A DNA stretch of 64,000 nt from Mycobacterium parmense (GCF_010730575.1 NZ_AP022614.1:5704001-5768000), one strand, 5' to 3'; numbered from the stretch's first letter, positions 41,446 to 50,809 are shown. Translations and numbers: made by a program. Notes: a model not told the origin generated them from the letters alone.

Positions 41446-42713
41446 GGGACTGCCCCGAGTCCAGTTGACTCGCGGGGTGTGAATTTCAGGCCGCGGTTGC
41501 GACTGGTGTGTGGAGCAGTTCGAACTCTACCGGGGTGAGCTTGCCGAGGGCGCGTTGCCGGCGGCGTCGGTGGTAAGTGCGTTCGATCCAGGTCACGATC
41601 GCCAGGCGTAGTTCGGCTCGGGTGGACCAGCGTCGCCGGTCTAGGACGTTGCGTTGCAGAAGGGCAAAGAACGACTCCATGGCGGCGTTGTCTCCGCATG
41701 CACCGACGCGGCCCATCGATCCGTGTAACCCGTTGTGCGACAGTGCATGGACGAACTTTCGTGACCGAAATTGGCTGCCTCTGTCGGAATGAACGATCGT
41801 CGCGGCCGGTGAGCGCAGCGCCACGGCGTGGTCCAGGGCGGCCACTGCGAGCGAGGTCTTCATTCGTGAGTCGATCGAGTAGCCCACCACCACCCGGTTG
41901 GAATAGACGTCTTTGATGGCGCAGAGGTAGAGCTTGCCTTCGTCGGTGCGGTGCTCGGTGATGTCGGCTAGCCAGATCTGGTTGGCGGCCTGGGCGCTGA
42001 ACTGGCGCTGAACGAGGTCGTCGTGAACCGGCGGTCCGGATCGACGGTTCAGTCCACGTTTCTTGGCGAAGATCGACCAGATGCGCTCCTGAGAACACAG
42101 CCGCGCGACACTGTTCTCGCCGGCGGTGATCCCGCGCCCGGGAAGTTCGTCGGCGATGAATCGGTAGCCGAAGGCAGGGTCGTCGGCGTGGATGTCGCGG
42201 GCGGCGTTGATCAGGTGCGCATCGTCCCAATCTCGCTGCGAAACCGGCGCTTTGCGCCATTTGTAAAACGCCTGGGTGGAGAATCCGAGGACCCGGCAGG
42301 TCACCGTGACGGGTATCCCGTCATCGGCAAGGTCGAGGACCAGCGGGTACATCATTTTGGGTTGGCGTCCCGGGACAGGTAGCCGACCGCGCGGCGCATC
42401 GGCCTCCTGCTCGAGCAGCTTGATTCGCTTGTGCGCCTCGCGCAGCTGCGCGGCTACATCCTCAGCAGCGCCCGGTGACCCGCCGGGCCGGCCGAGGCCA
42501 TCCTCACGGTCAGCGATCTTGAGCCAGCGATGCAGGCAGGCCTCCGAGATGCCGAAGTCCTTCGCGATCTGGCGCAGTGGCGCCTCGCCCTTGCGGGCCA
42601 TGGCGATGACGTCGGCTCGGAACTCGGCAGGAAACGGTTTTGGCACGAGGTTGATCCTTCCAGCAAGGACGAATCCTCACAGGTCAGGAGTCAACCGAAC
42701 CGGGGGCAGTCCC
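41446..42713 (-). mobile_element. IS3-family insertion sequence
   Basis: Terminal inverted repeats are visible: GGGACTGCCCC at 41446 and its complement ending at 42713, followed inward on both sides by GTTGACTC. The element is about 1.27 kb and encodes one transposase frame on the minus strand. No clear target duplication is seen. On its right it abuts the truncated transposase of an IS481-type element, so it inserted into or next to that older element and later deletion removed the rest. Confidence 0.85.
41486..42646 (-). CDS. IS3-family transposase, OrfA and OrfB fused in one frame
   Basis: A 386-residue frame. Residues 1-80 are the OrfA helix-turn-helix (FPAEFRADVIAMARKGE, SEACLHRWLK) and leucine-zipper part. 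From MMYPLVLDLADDG (about residue 98) it is OrfB with a complete DDE core: WLADITE, VHSDRGSQF and NAAMESFF. Between them, about 15 residues (APRGRLPVPGRQPK) are out-of-frame: the +1 frame there reads MRRAVGYLSRDANPK then a stop, the normal OrfA end. The usual programmed-frameshift signal AAAATGATG remains. A small deletion near GCCGATGCG has thus joined the two frames, which would give constitutive fused transposase. Confidence 0.88.
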   Translation of the reverse strand: MPKPFPAEFRADVIAMARKGEAPLRQIAKDFGISEACLHRWLKIADREDGLGRPGGSPGAAEDVAAQLREAHKRIKLLEQEADAPRGRLPVPGRQPKMMYPLVLDLADDGIPVTVTCRVLGFSTQAFYKWRKAPVSQRDWDDAHLINAARDIHADDPAFGYRFIADELPGRGITAGENSVARLCSQERIWSIFAKKRGLNRRSGPPVHDDLVQRQFSAQAANQIWLADITEHRTDEGKLYLCAIKDVYSNRVVVGYSIDSRMKTSLAVAALDHAVALRSPAATIVHSDRGSQFRSRKFVHALSHNGLHGSMGRVGACGDNAAMESFFALLQRNVLDRRRWSTRAELRLAIVTWIERTYHRRRRQRALGKLTPVEFELLHTPVATAA

Positions 42714-42914
42714 CCACCCCGGTCTTTTCGGCCGCCTGCGACACCGACAACCCATCACCAATCACCGCCATCACAGCCTGATACCGCTGCTCAGCCACGC
42801 TCAACTCCCTCATCTAGGGAGTGTCAAGGATCAACCGAAACCGCTGTAAAGGATCAGCCGAAACACTGTCAGGCATCACCCGGAACTGAAATGTCAAGCA
42901 TCAGCCGACGTCAT
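42714..42914 (-). pseudogene. Truncated IS481-family element
   Basis: From the ATG at 42813 the minus strand encodes MRELSVAEQRYQAVMAVIGD followed by GLSVSQAAEKTGV, the N-terminus of an IS481-type integrase, cut off at the IS3 boundary. Outside the gene four related 20-25-bp repeats occur at 42822, 42845, 42867 and 42892 (type TGTCAAGGATCAACCGAAAC), the terminal region where the transposase binds. The rest of the element is not on the other side of the IS3 copy, so it is deleted. Confidence 0.75.
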
Positions 42915-42927
42915 ACAACGACAACAG

Positions 42928-43000
42928 TGCCCCCGGCAGGATTCGAACCTGCGACACCGGCTTTAGGAGAGCCGTGCTCTATCCCCTGAGCTACGGGGGC
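42928..43000 (-). tRNA. tRNA-Arg (anticodon CCT)
   Basis: The minus strand folds as a 73-nt cloverleaf: acceptor GCCCCCG/CGGGGGC, D-arm GCTC/GAGC, anticodon stem CGGCT/AGCCG around loop CTCCTAA with anticodon CCT (reads AGG), T-arm GCAGG/CCTGC with TTCGAAT, discriminator A. CCA is not encoded. It forms the border between the mobile/decayed segment on the left and conserved genes on the right, as expected for an integration hot spot. Confidence 0.97.
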
Positions 43001-43051
43001 GGACGGGCTGAGCTTACCGGCAGCACCCGGGGTCGGGGTGCTACGTGCCGG

Positions 43052-43873
43052 TCAGCGCAGTTCGGCGATCACCTTCGCGAAGGTCTTGACGTGGTTGTCC
43101 TGCACGGTGACGGAGGTGACCCCGTACTTTTCGCGGTACATCGATATGCGGTCCGCCATTTCGCGCGGCGTTCCGCTGAGCACGGATGTCTGCTCCAGCA
43201 ATTCCTCGTCGGTGAGCCCCGGCGCGTAATTGCGGGTCATCGTCAGGTCGGGCACGGTCTGGCCTTCGGCGGGAACGGCCGTGATCGCCAGATTCAGTTC
43301 GAGCGAGTCGAACCGGTCGCCGGCGGCCTTGCGGACGAACTCGACGCGTTCGGTGAGCGGATCGTCGGCGTCCTCGCGCACCCGCGAACCGGTAAGCCCG
43401 ATGATGTCGGCGTGCCGGGCGGCGATGGTCAGCACGCGGTCACCGTTTCCGGCGATCAGGATCGGCGTCTTCGGGTGGTGCTCTTTGAGATACGTCGTCA
43501 TGTGCTTGAGGTAGTCGACCCGGGCGCCCGCGCTGGGGTAGGGCAACTCGGCTGCGTCGAACTCTTCCTTGACATAGCCGGTGCCGAGCCCGATCTCGAG
43601 ACGGCCCTCACTGATCTTGTCCAGATCGCCGAGGTCCCGGCTGAGCAGGGCCGGCTTGTAGAAGGCGGCGTTGAGCACATACATGCTCAGCTTGAGGTCG
43701 GCGCTCACCATGGCGGCAGCGGTCAGCGCCGCGATGGGGGAGGCCGCGCCCAGATGGTCGGGGACACAGAGGATGTCGAATCCGGCGTCTTCGGCGCGCT
43801 TCACCTTGTCGACGAAAGCCTCGCGCGACTTGATGAAGCGCATGCTCATCCCGAAACGAAAACCCTTGCCCAT
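43052..43873 (-). CDS. Luciferase-like F420-type oxidoreductase
   Basis: A 273-residue TIM-barrel protein from the ATG at 43873 with GGAGG 6 bp upstream. Motifs are FGMSMRFIKSREAFVDKVKR, CVPDHLGAASPIAALTAAA, LSRDLGDLDKISEGRLEIGLG and TGYVKEEFDAAELPYP, typical of the mycobacterial probable-F420 subfamily (TIGR03621-like). Substrate unknown. It ends the mntH-led operon on the minus strand and is separated from the next upstream gene by about 20 bp. Confidence 0.87.
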   Translation of the reverse strand: MGKGFRFGMSMRFIKSREAFVDKVKRAEDAGFDILCVPDHLGAASPIAALTAAAMVSADLKLSMYVLNAAFYKPALLSRDLGDLDKISEGRLEIGLGTGYVKEEFDAAELPYPSAGARVDYLKHMTTYLKEHHPKTPILIAGNGDRVLTIAARHADIIGLTGSRVREDADDPLTERVEFVRKAAGDRFDSLELNLAITAVPAEGQTVPDLTMTRNYAPGLTDEELLEQTSVLSGTPREMADRISMYREKYGVTSVTVQDNHVKTFAKVIAELR

Positions 43874-43895
43874 CAACAACCTCCGCTTGCGATCG

Positions 43896-44963
43896 TTAGT
43901 TCGATTTCCAGGAACGCGCCGCGGCCACCAAGCCGTGCACGAGCGCGCCGGTGACCGGTGACAGGCCGTCGTCGCCGGGGAGCGGACTTCGCGGGCTGAT
44001 CCCCCTCACCCGCGCCGACAGCTCCAGCTGGGCCCCGCCGCCGCGCACCCGATTGACGGGGTTGTCCGGATGCAGCCCGCGTAGTTCGGCCGGGATGTCG
44101 TCGAGGTCGGTGACGACCCGATACCCCGGGAGGTCCAGATGGCGGGCCAGGTGGCTGGCCAGCGCGCGGTTGCGGCCGCCGGCCAGCAGGTGCGTGCTGC
44201 GGCCGTCGCGCCCATAACCGTGCAGCGACACCGCGACGTCTACGTGCTCGAGGAATTCGGCGAGCCGCTGCGACTGCGCCGGGTCGAACGACGCCGACGG
44301 CAGGTGGTGCGGATAGCGGTCCGGATGGCGCAGCAGGTACAGCGACGCGTCAGCGGCCTCGGCGGCGCGCTCGGCGATCACGTCGGTCATCTCCTCGAGG
44401 CCGCCGCCGTGGATCGCGAGGAACCCGAACCGCGACCGCAACCGACTCACCTCGATGACGCCCGGCTCGCGCAACAACGCCGAAAGCGACTGCGGACCGG
44501 GCTGCGACGCCGGCGACCCCCGTCGCGGCCAGCCGGCCGGATCCCAGCGGCGCAGGAAGTCGATCCACCGTTGCGGCAACCCGTGGTGCACGGCCCCGTC
44601 GATGACCTTGGACAGGTAGCCCGGCCGCGGCGGCCCCGGGTCCACCCGGTGGTCGATGTAGACCCAGGCCGTCGACGGCCCGTCGTCGGTGTGCACCGTC
44701 AGCCGGTCGCGCCGGTAGCGTACGGGCACCCCTTCGGCGCTGTCCAAGGTCGCCAGGTCGTGGTCGGACAGGTGCCAGAGCACCCCGTGCACCTGGTTGC
44801 CGCTGAAGGGTTCGACGGTGGCCACGCCGCGCTCGTTGATCAGCCAGTCGTGGTCGGCCAGCACCGCCGGGCGCGGGTCGGCGGCGTCGGGGCAGCGCAT
44901 CGCCATCTGCCGCGCGCACAGGTTGGACCCGTATGCGAAGTAACGATGCCGCAGCGCAGGCAT
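43896..44963 (-). CDS. Gamma-glutamylcyclotransferase / poly-gamma-glutamate hydrolase fusion (Rv0923c-like)
   Basis: A 355-residue two-domain protein. Residues about 5-130 are a GGCT-type fold: YFAYGSNL binds the gamma-glutamyl group, and LDSAEGVP carries the catalytic glutamate. Residues about 165-350 match phage-derived poly-gamma-glutamate hydrolases: AIHGGGLEEMTDVIAERAAE (zinc-binding His and Glu), SLHGYG and RGGGAQLELS. Both domains act on gamma-glutamyl bonds, so the fusion may process gamma-glutamyl peptides or polymers. No signal peptide, so it is cytoplasmic. The ATG abuts the mntH stop codon. Confidence 0.82.
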   Translation of the reverse strand: MPALRHRYFAYGSNLCARQMAMRCPDAADPRPAVLADHDWLINERGVATVEPFSGNQVHGVLWHLSDHDLATLDSAEGVPVRYRRDRLTVHTDDGPSTAWVYIDHRVDPGPPRPGYLSKVIDGAVHHGLPQRWIDFLRRWDPAGWPRRGSPASQPGPQSLSALLREPGVIEVSRLRSRFGFLAIHGGGLEEMTDVIAERAAEAADASLYLLRHPDRYPHHLPSASFDPAQSQRLAEFLEHVDVAVSLHGYGRDGRSTHLLAGGRNRALASHLARHLDLPGYRVVTDLDDIPAELRGLHPDNPVNRVRGGGAQLELSARVRGISPRSPLPGDDGLSPVTGALVHGLVAAARSWKSN

Positions 44964-46193
44964 TTAGCCGCCGGCCACCGTCAGCCAGATGAGCACCATG
45001 TTAAGCACACTAATCACCAAGGCGATCGCCCAGCCAACGGCCGTCGTGACCGGATGGTTGGCGTCGCTGCCCATGAGTTCGCGGTTGCTGGTCAGCCGGA
45101 CGAGGGGAAGCACCGCGAACGGGATGCCGAACGACAGCACGACCTGGGACAGCACCAGGGCGCGCGTCGGGTCGAACCCGAGCGCGAGGATCGCCAGCGC
45201 CGGGCACAGGGTGATCAGGCGGCGTACCACGATGGGTACGGTCCGGTGTAGCAGCCCCTGCATGATCATCGCGCCGGCATAGGCGCCCACCGACGACGAC
45301 GCCAGGCCGGATGCGAGCAGTCCGACCGCGAACAGGATCGCGATGACTGCCCCCAGGGTGCCGTGGATGGCGTCGTACGCGCCGTCGATCGACGCCGGCG
45401 CGCTGCTGCGTTTCAGGTTGATCGCGGCCACCAGCAGCATCGCGGCGTTGACCGCACCCGCGACCGCCATCGCGAGCACGACGTCTAGCCGCGTGACGCG
45501 CAACAGCAAGCGCCTGGGCGGCCCCTGCTCGGGATGTCCGTGCCGGTCCAGGACGAGCCCGGAATGCAGATACACCGCGTGCGGCATCACGGTGGCGCCC
45601 AGGATCGCGGCGGCCAGCAGCACGCTTTCGGTGCCGCGGAACCGCGGCACCATGCCGCCGAGCACGGCGTCGGGGGGCGGCGTCTTCACGAAGAAACTGG
45701 CGGCGAAGCCGATGGCGATGACCAGGAGCAGCCCGGTGATGACGCGCTCGAAGATGATCTGGCCACGCCGGTCCTGGATCGCCAGCAGCAGCAGGGACAC
45801 CACCCCGGTGATGACGCCGCTGAGCAGTAGCGGCAAACCGAACAGGATCCGCAACGCGATGGCCCCGCCGACGACCTCCGCGACGTCGGTGGCCATCGCG
45901 ACGAGTTCGGCCTGCACCCAGTAGACGATCCGTGCCGGCCGGCCCATTCGCCTGCCGATCGTCGCGGGCAACGAGCGGCCGGTGACCAGCCCGAGTTTCG
46001 CCGACAGGTACTGCACCACGCCCGCCAGCAGGTTGGCGACCACGACCACCCACAGCAGCAGGTATCCGAATTGCGCGCCGGCGCTGACGTTGGCCGCGAC
46101 GTTGCCCGGGTCGACGTAGGCGATCGCCGCCACGAATGCGGGCCCGAGTAGATACCAACTCTTCTTCAACGAAGCCTGGGTGCCCTGTGCCAA
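44964..46193 (-). CDS. mntH: Nramp-family divalent metal (Mn2+) transporter
   Basis: A 409-residue proton-coupled metal importer with about 11 transmembrane helices. The metal-binding DPGN motif is in helix 1 (AYVDPGNVAANVSAGAQFGY) and the MPH motif in helix 6 (ATVMPHAVYLHSGL). It starts at TTG with a GAGGATC ribosome site. It closely follows M. tuberculosis Rv0924c in sequence and position. It leads an operon with the GGCT/PGA-hydrolase fusion and the luciferase-like gene, and is divergent from the first pstS gene. Confidence 0.95.
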   Translation of the reverse strand: MAQGTQASLKKSWYLLGPAFVAAIAYVDPGNVAANVSAGAQFGYLLLWVVVVANLLAGVVQYLSAKLGLVTGRSLPATIGRRMGRPARIVYWVQAELVAMATDVAEVVGGAIALRILFGLPLLLSGVITGVVSLLLLAIQDRRGQIIFERVITGLLLVIAIGFAASFFVKTPPPDAVLGGMVPRFRGTESVLLAAAILGATVMPHAVYLHSGLVLDRHGHPEQGPPRRLLLRVTRLDVVLAMAVAGAVNAAMLLVAAINLKRSSAPASIDGAYDAIHGTLGAVIAILFAVGLLASGLASSSVGAYAGAMIMQGLLHRTVPIVVRRLITLCPALAILALGFDPTRALVLSQVVLSFGIPFAVLPLVRLTSNRELMGSDANHPVTTAVGWAIALVISVLNMVLIWLTVAGG

Positions 46194-46345
46194 CGTGTCG
46201 ATCCTCGATTCACCGCGCCGAATATTTAAGTGAGGTTATCCGAACATCCCGACCGGCCCGGCGCCCGCGTCCCGTGCTCGGGCGGCGGGGCGCGCGGCTG
46301 CCCGCCGCGCGTCCATAGCAAACCCCCAGGCAGAATTCGCTCGGC

Positions 46346-46370
46346 GTTAACCAGCCGACTGCTAGCTTCA
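46346..46370. promoter_or_regulatory. Conserved element before pstS copy 1
   Basis: GTTAACC at 46346 and GCTAGCTTCA at 46361, 15 bp apart. The preceding AATTCGCTCGGC also recurs before the third pstS gene with one change. Direct-repeat spacing of this kind upstream of phosphate genes suggests a binding site for the phosphate response regulator (RegX3 type); it may include the promoter. Confidence 0.5.
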
Positions 46371-46450
46371 GACTGCGATCGTTGGCCGGTGGGCGCGATG
46401 CGGCCGGTACGACCGCACCTTATTGTCCCCTGAAACGATTGGGAACTGGA

Positions 46451-47566
46451 TTGAGGCTCAACCGGTTTGGTGCCTCGCTGAGCATCCTGGCCAGCGTCGC
46501 CATGGTCCTGTCCGGATGCGGCAGCGACAAGAATTCAAGTAGCGCAAACAGTTCCACCACCACCCCACTGCCGGTGCCGGTGAACTGCGGCGGCCAGAAG
46601 ACGTTGAAGGCCAGCGGCTCGACGGCCCAGGCCAACGCCATGACCCGTTTCGTCAAAGCCTTCGAACAAGCCTGCCCTGGCCAGACCCTGAACTACACGC
46701 CCGACGGTTCGGGTGCGGGAATCAGTGAATTCAACGGCAAGCAAACTGATTTCGGTGGCTCGGACGTGCCGCTGGACTCAGGCGAGCACGACGCCGCAGA
46801 GCAGCGCTGCGGCTCGCGGGCCTGGGACCTGCCGGTGGTGTTCGGCCCGATCGCGATCACCTACAACGTCAAGGGCATGAACTCGCTGGTGCTGGACGCC
46901 CCGACAGCGGCCAAGATCTTCAACGGGGGCATCAAAACCTGGAACGATCCGGCGATCCAGGCGCTGAACAAGGGCGAAAGCCTGCCTGCCGAGCCGATCC
47001 GGGTGATCTTCCGCAGCGACCTGTCCGGAACGTCGGACAACTTCCAGCACTACCTCGACGCGGCCGGCAACGGTGCGTGGGGCAAGGGCATCGGGAAAAC
47101 GTTCAACGGAGGTGTCGGTGAGGGCGCCAAGGGCAACGACGGCACCTCGTCGGCGGTCCAGGCGACGGAGGGGGCGATCACCTACAACGAATGGTCGTTC
47201 GCGCAGCAGAAACACCTGGGCATCGCGAAGATCATCACCTCGGCCGGCGGGGACCCGGTGGAAATCAGCGACGACACGGTCGGCAAAACGATTGCCGGAG
47301 CCACGGTTTCGGGCAAGGGCAACGATCTGATGCTCAACCTGGCGTCGTTCTACAAGCCCAAGCAGCAGGGCGCTTATCCGATCGTGCTGGCGACCTATGA
47401 GATCGTCTGCTCCAAGTACCAGGATCCGCAGACCGGTGCGGCCGTGCGGGCATTCCTGCAGAGCACTATCGGCGCCGGTCAGGATGGGTTGGGCGCCAAC
47501 GGCTACGTGCCCATCCCGGACGCCTGGAAGTTGTGGTTGAGGGCCGCGGTCAACGCCATCACGTGA
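46451..47566 (+). CDS. pstS: Phosphate ABC transporter substrate-binding lipoprotein PstS (copy 1)
   Basis: A 371-residue lipoprotein. The TTG at 46451 is chosen because the three pstS paralogues align from it ([15 protein letters not shown]). The lipobox is VLSGC, with the lipidated cysteine near residue 23. The phosphate-binding loops [27 protein letters not shown] and [12 protein letters not shown] are intact. It is of the PstS3 type. Compared with copies 2 and 3 it has a different linker ([12 protein letters not shown]) and VPLDSGEHD in the rim. It is separated from the pstC/pstA genes by two convergent minus-strand genes, so it is transcribed on its own. Confidence 0.93.
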   Translation: MRLNRFGASLSILASVAMVLSGCGSDKNSSSANSSTTTPLPVPVNCGGQKTLKASGSTAQANAMTRFVKAFEQACPGQTLNYTPDGSGAGISEFNGKQTDFGGSDVPLDSGEHDAAEQRCGSRAWDLPVVFGPIAITYNVKGMNSLVLDAPTAAKIFNGGIKTWNDPAIQALNKGESLPAEPIRVIFRSDLSGTSDNFQHYLDAAGNGAWGKGIGKTFNGGVGEGAKGNDGTSSAVQATEGAITYNEWSFAQQKHLGIAKIITSAGGDPVEISDDTVGKTIAGATVSGKGNDLMLNLASFYKPKQQGAYPIVLATYEIVCSKYQDPQTGAAVRAFLQSTIGAGQDGLGANGYVPIPDAWKLWLRAAVNAIT

Positions 47567-47584
47567 GCGCGGCGGACGCGATGG

Positions 47585-48661
47585 TCACCCGGGCAGGTAA
47601 AGGCCCCGACCGGTGACCAGTGGCAGGTCGAGGGTTGTGACGATGCCGGGCGCGGCGGCGACGACCGCCGGGATGGCATTGACGACCCGCATCGCGGTGG
47701 CCACCAGTCCGGCGTGGTTGTGGTCGCCCCTGCGGCTGCTCAGGCAGACGTCCATGGCGTAGGACGGTTCACCGGTGATCTCGATCCGGTAGGAACCGCC
47801 GGGCTGCGCGGGCTGCGGCCAATCGGGGCACAGGTCCTCGCGCAACCGCGTGACGTGCTCGAGCACCACGACGGGGTCGCCGTCGACCATGCCGAACACT
47901 TCGAAGCGCAGGGCCGCGGCGCTGCCCTTGGGGATGTGGCCCGACGCGATGTCGAAATCCTCGGGCGCCGGCTCACGCACGTACACCTCGGCGACCTCGT
48001 CGAGCGCAACGCCCAGTCCCGCCGCCAGTTGCCGGACGACGGACCCCCAGGCCAGGCTCAGGACGCCGGTCTGCAGCAGCATCGGAATCTCGTCGAGCGG
48101 CTTCCCGAAGCCCATCACGTCGAACATGACGACCGCGCTGTCGTAGGTGGCGTAGTCGACGATCTCCATGCACCGGATCTTCTGAATGCTCTGGCAGGTG
48201 CCGGCCAGCGCCAGCGGCAGCAGGTCGTTGGCGAAGCCCGGGTCGATTCCGCTGACATACAGACTCGACTTGCCCTCGCGCGCAGCGGTTTCCAGGGGCG
48301 CGATGAGTTCCTCGGGGATCACCTGCCAGGGATACTGTAGAAAGACCGGCCCGCTACCGACGATGTTGACCCCGGCCGCCAGGACGCGGCGGTAGTCCTC
48401 CAGCGCCTCGGGCAGGCGGTTGTCGGCCATCGCGTTGTAGACCGCGCACCGCGGCCCGGTGGCGAGCACCTCGTCGAGGTCGGTGCTGGCCCGCACGCCG
48501 GTCGAATCCGTAAGTCCGGCAAGCTCTGCGGCGTCCTTGCCGGCTTTGGACTCCGACGACACCCAAACTCCGGTCAGTTCGAACTCCGGGTTGGTGATGA
48601 GCGCCCTCAGCGCATGGGCGCCGACGTTGCCGGTGCCCAGTTGAACGACGGGTATGGGCAT
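47585..48661 (-). CDS. Dihydrodipicolinate-reductase-like NAD(P)-binding protein (Rv0926c-like)
   Basis: A 358-residue protein with an N-terminal Rossmann motif (VVQLGTGNVGAHALRALI) and a C-terminal DapB-like domain. It matches the layout of amine-dehydrogenase-type or diaminopimelate-dehydrogenase-like proteins common in mycobacteria. The ATG has a GAGGAG ribosome site 10 bp after the SDR stop, so both genes form one unit. Reaction and substrate unknown. It converges with the first pstS gene. Confidence 0.82.
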   Translation of the reverse strand: MPIPVVQLGTGNVGAHALRALITNPEFELTGVWVSSESKAGKDAAELAGLTDSTGVRASTDLDEVLATGPRCAVYNAMADNRLPEALEDYRRVLAAGVNIVGSGPVFLQYPWQVIPEELIAPLETAAREGKSSLYVSGIDPGFANDLLPLALAGTCQSIQKIRCMEIVDYATYDSAVVMFDVMGFGKPLDEIPMLLQTGVLSLAWGSVVRQLAAGLGVALDEVAEVYVREPAPEDFDIASGHIPKGSAAALRFEVFGMVDGDPVVVLEHVTRLREDLCPDWPQPAQPGGSYRIEITGEPSYAMDVCLSSRRGDHNHAGLVATAMRVVNAIPAVVAAAPGIVTTLDLPLVTGRGLYLPG

Positions 48662-48671
48662 GACGCGCTCC

Positions 48672-49463
48672 TCACAGGTCCGGGACGGGTATGTCGAGAT
48701 TGGGGTAGGTCAGGCCGCCGTCCACCTCGAGGGTCTTGCCGGTCAGGAAGTTGCCAGCCGGTGAGGCCAAATACACCGCCGCAGCGGCGATGTCGACGGG
48801 GTCACCGAGGCGGCGCAGGGGTGTCGCCTTCTCCATCGGGGCGCGCAACTCGTCGTTGGACGCCACCACGTCCAGCGCGGAGGTGAGGATCGATCCCGGC
48901 GCGATCGCGTTGACCCGGATGCGCGGGCACAGGTCCAGCGCGCTCAACCGGGTGTAGTGCGACAGCGCGGCCTTGGCCGTGCCGTAGGCGGCGAAACCGC
49001 GTCCGGCCAGCCGGCCCATGGTCGACGTGATGTTGATGATGCTGCCGCCGCCGGAGTGCTCCAGCATCAGCGGCACCGCGGCGAGGGTGAGCGCGTGGGC
49101 GGTGGCGACATTGAAGGTGAACGCGTCCTTGAGGTCCTTGGTCGACGTCGTCAGCAGCGTGTTCGGCATCGTCCCGCCGACGTTGTTGACGACGATGTCG
49201 AGCTTGCCGAAGGCTTCGACGGCCTGACCCGCCAGCTGCGCGGTCGCCTCGGGATGGGCCAGGTCGGCGGCGACCGTGTGCGCGCGGCGACCGGCGGCGC
49301 GGACCTGTTCGGCGACGGCCTCTAGTTGGGACTCCGTGCGCGAGGCAATCAGGACGTCGGCACCGGCCTCGGCGAACGCCAGTGCGATGGCCGCCCCGAG
49401 GCCGCGGCCGCCGCCGGTGATGACGGCGACTTTGTCGTCGAGACGGAACCGGTCAAGGATCAT
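48672..49463 (-). CDS. Short-chain dehydrogenase (Rv0927c-like)
   Basis: A 263-residue classical SDR from the ATG at 49463 (GAGAGG ribosome site): [25 protein letters not shown] in place of NNAG, the catalytic serine in [11 protein letters not shown] and YGTAK, followed by the C-terminal [12 protein letters not shown] loop. It probably uses NADP (ASRTESQ after strand 2). It is first in a two-gene unit with the reductase-like gene and divergent from the second pstS. The order between pstS genes matches M. tuberculosis Rv0926c-Rv0927c-pstS3. Confidence 0.9.
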   Translation of the reverse strand: MILDRFRLDDKVAVITGGGRGLGAAIALAFAEAGADVLIASRTESQLEAVAEQVRAAGRRAHTVAADLAHPEATAQLAGQAVEAFGKLDIVVNNVGGTMPNTLLTTSTKDLKDAFTFNVATAHALTLAAVPLMLEHSGGGSIINITSTMGRLAGRGFAAYGTAKAALSHYTRLSALDLCPRIRVNAIAPGSILTSALDVVASNDELRAPMEKATPLRRLGDPVDIAAAAVYLASPAGNFLTGKTLEVDGGLTYPNLDIPVPDL

Positions 49464-49605
49464 TGCGGCCTCTCTTCGTTGAGCTGTCAGCCGACACGGT
49501 AGCAAGCCCGGCCGCTTCTGATAATGACAATTTGTAACACGTTCTAGTTTGCCTCCCGGCGGGGCGGCGGGGCTGTGGTGTATGCCCGGCGCTCACGGAG
49601 AGACA

Positions 49606-49630
49606 ATTTCCCTCGTTCCTGTTAACTTCA
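49606..49630. promoter_or_regulatory. Conserved element before pstS copy 2
   Basis: GTTAACTTCA at 49621 (followed by TGG) corresponds to the right half of the elements before the other two pstS genes. The left half at the same 15-bp distance (ATTTCCC) is degenerate. The element lies 82 bp before the TTG start. Confidence 0.4.
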
Positions 49631-49711
49631 TGGCTGCGGCTGACGGCTGGTCGGCGCGCGGCGCTCACACGACGGCGCCGAATGCGGATAAGCCCTTCGT
49701 GAGGAAATGAG

Positions 49712-50809
49712 TTGAAGCACCAGCGAGTCGGGGCGGTGTTGGCCGTCCTGGCCATCGGCGCGCTGGGTTTGTCCGGCTGCGAAAGCGCAGACGACGGGGA
49801 AGCGGGTGCGTCGTCGGAGCCGGTGAGCTGCGGCGGTAAGCCCGCGTTGAAGGCCAGCGGTTCCACGGCGCAGGAAAATGCCATGACCCGCTTCATCAAG
49901 GCATTCGAACAGGCTTGTCACGGCCAGTCGCTGGATTACACACCCAACGGTTCCGGTGCCGGCATCAATGAATTCACAAGCAATGTCACCGATTTCGGTG
50001 GTTCCGACTCGGCGTTGGCCCCGATCGAGCACTTCGCCGCGCAGCAGCGGTGCGGTTCGCCCGCGTTGGACCTGCCCGTGGTCTTCGGGCCGATCGCCAT
50101 CACCTACAACGTCAAGGGCCTCAATTCACTGACCCTGGACGGCCCGGTGGCCGCGAAGATCTTCGAAGGCGCCATCACCATGTGGAACGATCCGGCGATC
50201 GCGGCGCTGAACTCTGGTGCCGCTCTGCCAGCCGAGCCGATCCGGGTGATCTTCCGCAACGACCTGTCCGGGACCACGGACAACTTCCAGAAGTATCTCG
50301 ACTCCGCTTCCAACGGTGCATGGGAGAAAGGCATCGGCAAGTCGTTCAACGGCGGCGTCGGTGAGGGCGCCAAGGGCAACGACGGGACGTCGGCGGCGGT
50401 CAAGGCCACCGAGGGTTCGATCACCTACAACGAGTGGTCGTTCGCGCAGAAGCAGCAGCTCGGCATGGCCAAGATCGTCACATCGGCCGGCTCCGACGCC
50501 GTCGCGATCAGCGCCGACTCGGTGGGCAAGACGATCGCCGGGGCCACCATCGTCGGGCAGGGCAATGACCTGGTGATCGACACCTACTCCTTCTACAAAC
50601 CCACCGCTGCCGGCGCCTACCCGATCGTGCTGGCGACCTACGAGATCGTCTGCTCGAAATATCCCGACGCGCAGACCGGCGCCGCGGTGAAGGCGTTCCT
50701 TCAGAGCACCATCGGCGCAGGTCAGAAGGGCCTTTCCGACAACGGCTACATCCCGATCCCGGAGTCGTTCAAGGGAAGGCTTTTCGCCGCGGTCGACTCC
50801 ATCGCGTGA
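49712..50809 (+). CDS. pstS: Phosphate-binding lipoprotein PstS (copy 2)
   Basis: A 365-residue lipoprotein from the TTG at 49712 (AGGAAATGAG before it). The lipobox GLSGC is at about residues 19-23, with a short acidic linker ([13 protein letters not shown]). Ligand loops are [27 protein letters not shown] and [14 protein letters not shown]. It shares long nearly identical DNA tracts with copy 3 in the central and C-terminal part, a sign of recent duplication or gene conversion. It sits one gene before copy 3 and the permeases, so it may share part of their transcript. Confidence 0.93.
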   Translation: MKHQRVGAVLAVLAIGALGLSGCESADDGEAGASSEPVSCGGKPALKASGSTAQENAMTRFIKAFEQACHGQSLDYTPNGSGAGINEFTSNVTDFGGSDSALAPIEHFAAQQRCGSPALDLPVVFGPIAITYNVKGLNSLTLDGPVAAKIFEGAITMWNDPAIAALNSGAALPAEPIRVIFRNDLSGTTDNFQKYLDSASNGAWEKGIGKSFNGGVGEGAKGNDGTSAAVKATEGSITYNEWSFAQKQQLGMAKIVTSAGSDAVAISADSVGKTIAGATIVGQGNDLVIDTYSFYKPTAAGAYPIVLATYEIVCSKYPDAQTGAAVKAFLQSTIGAGQKGLSDNGYIPIPESFKGRLFAAVDSIA

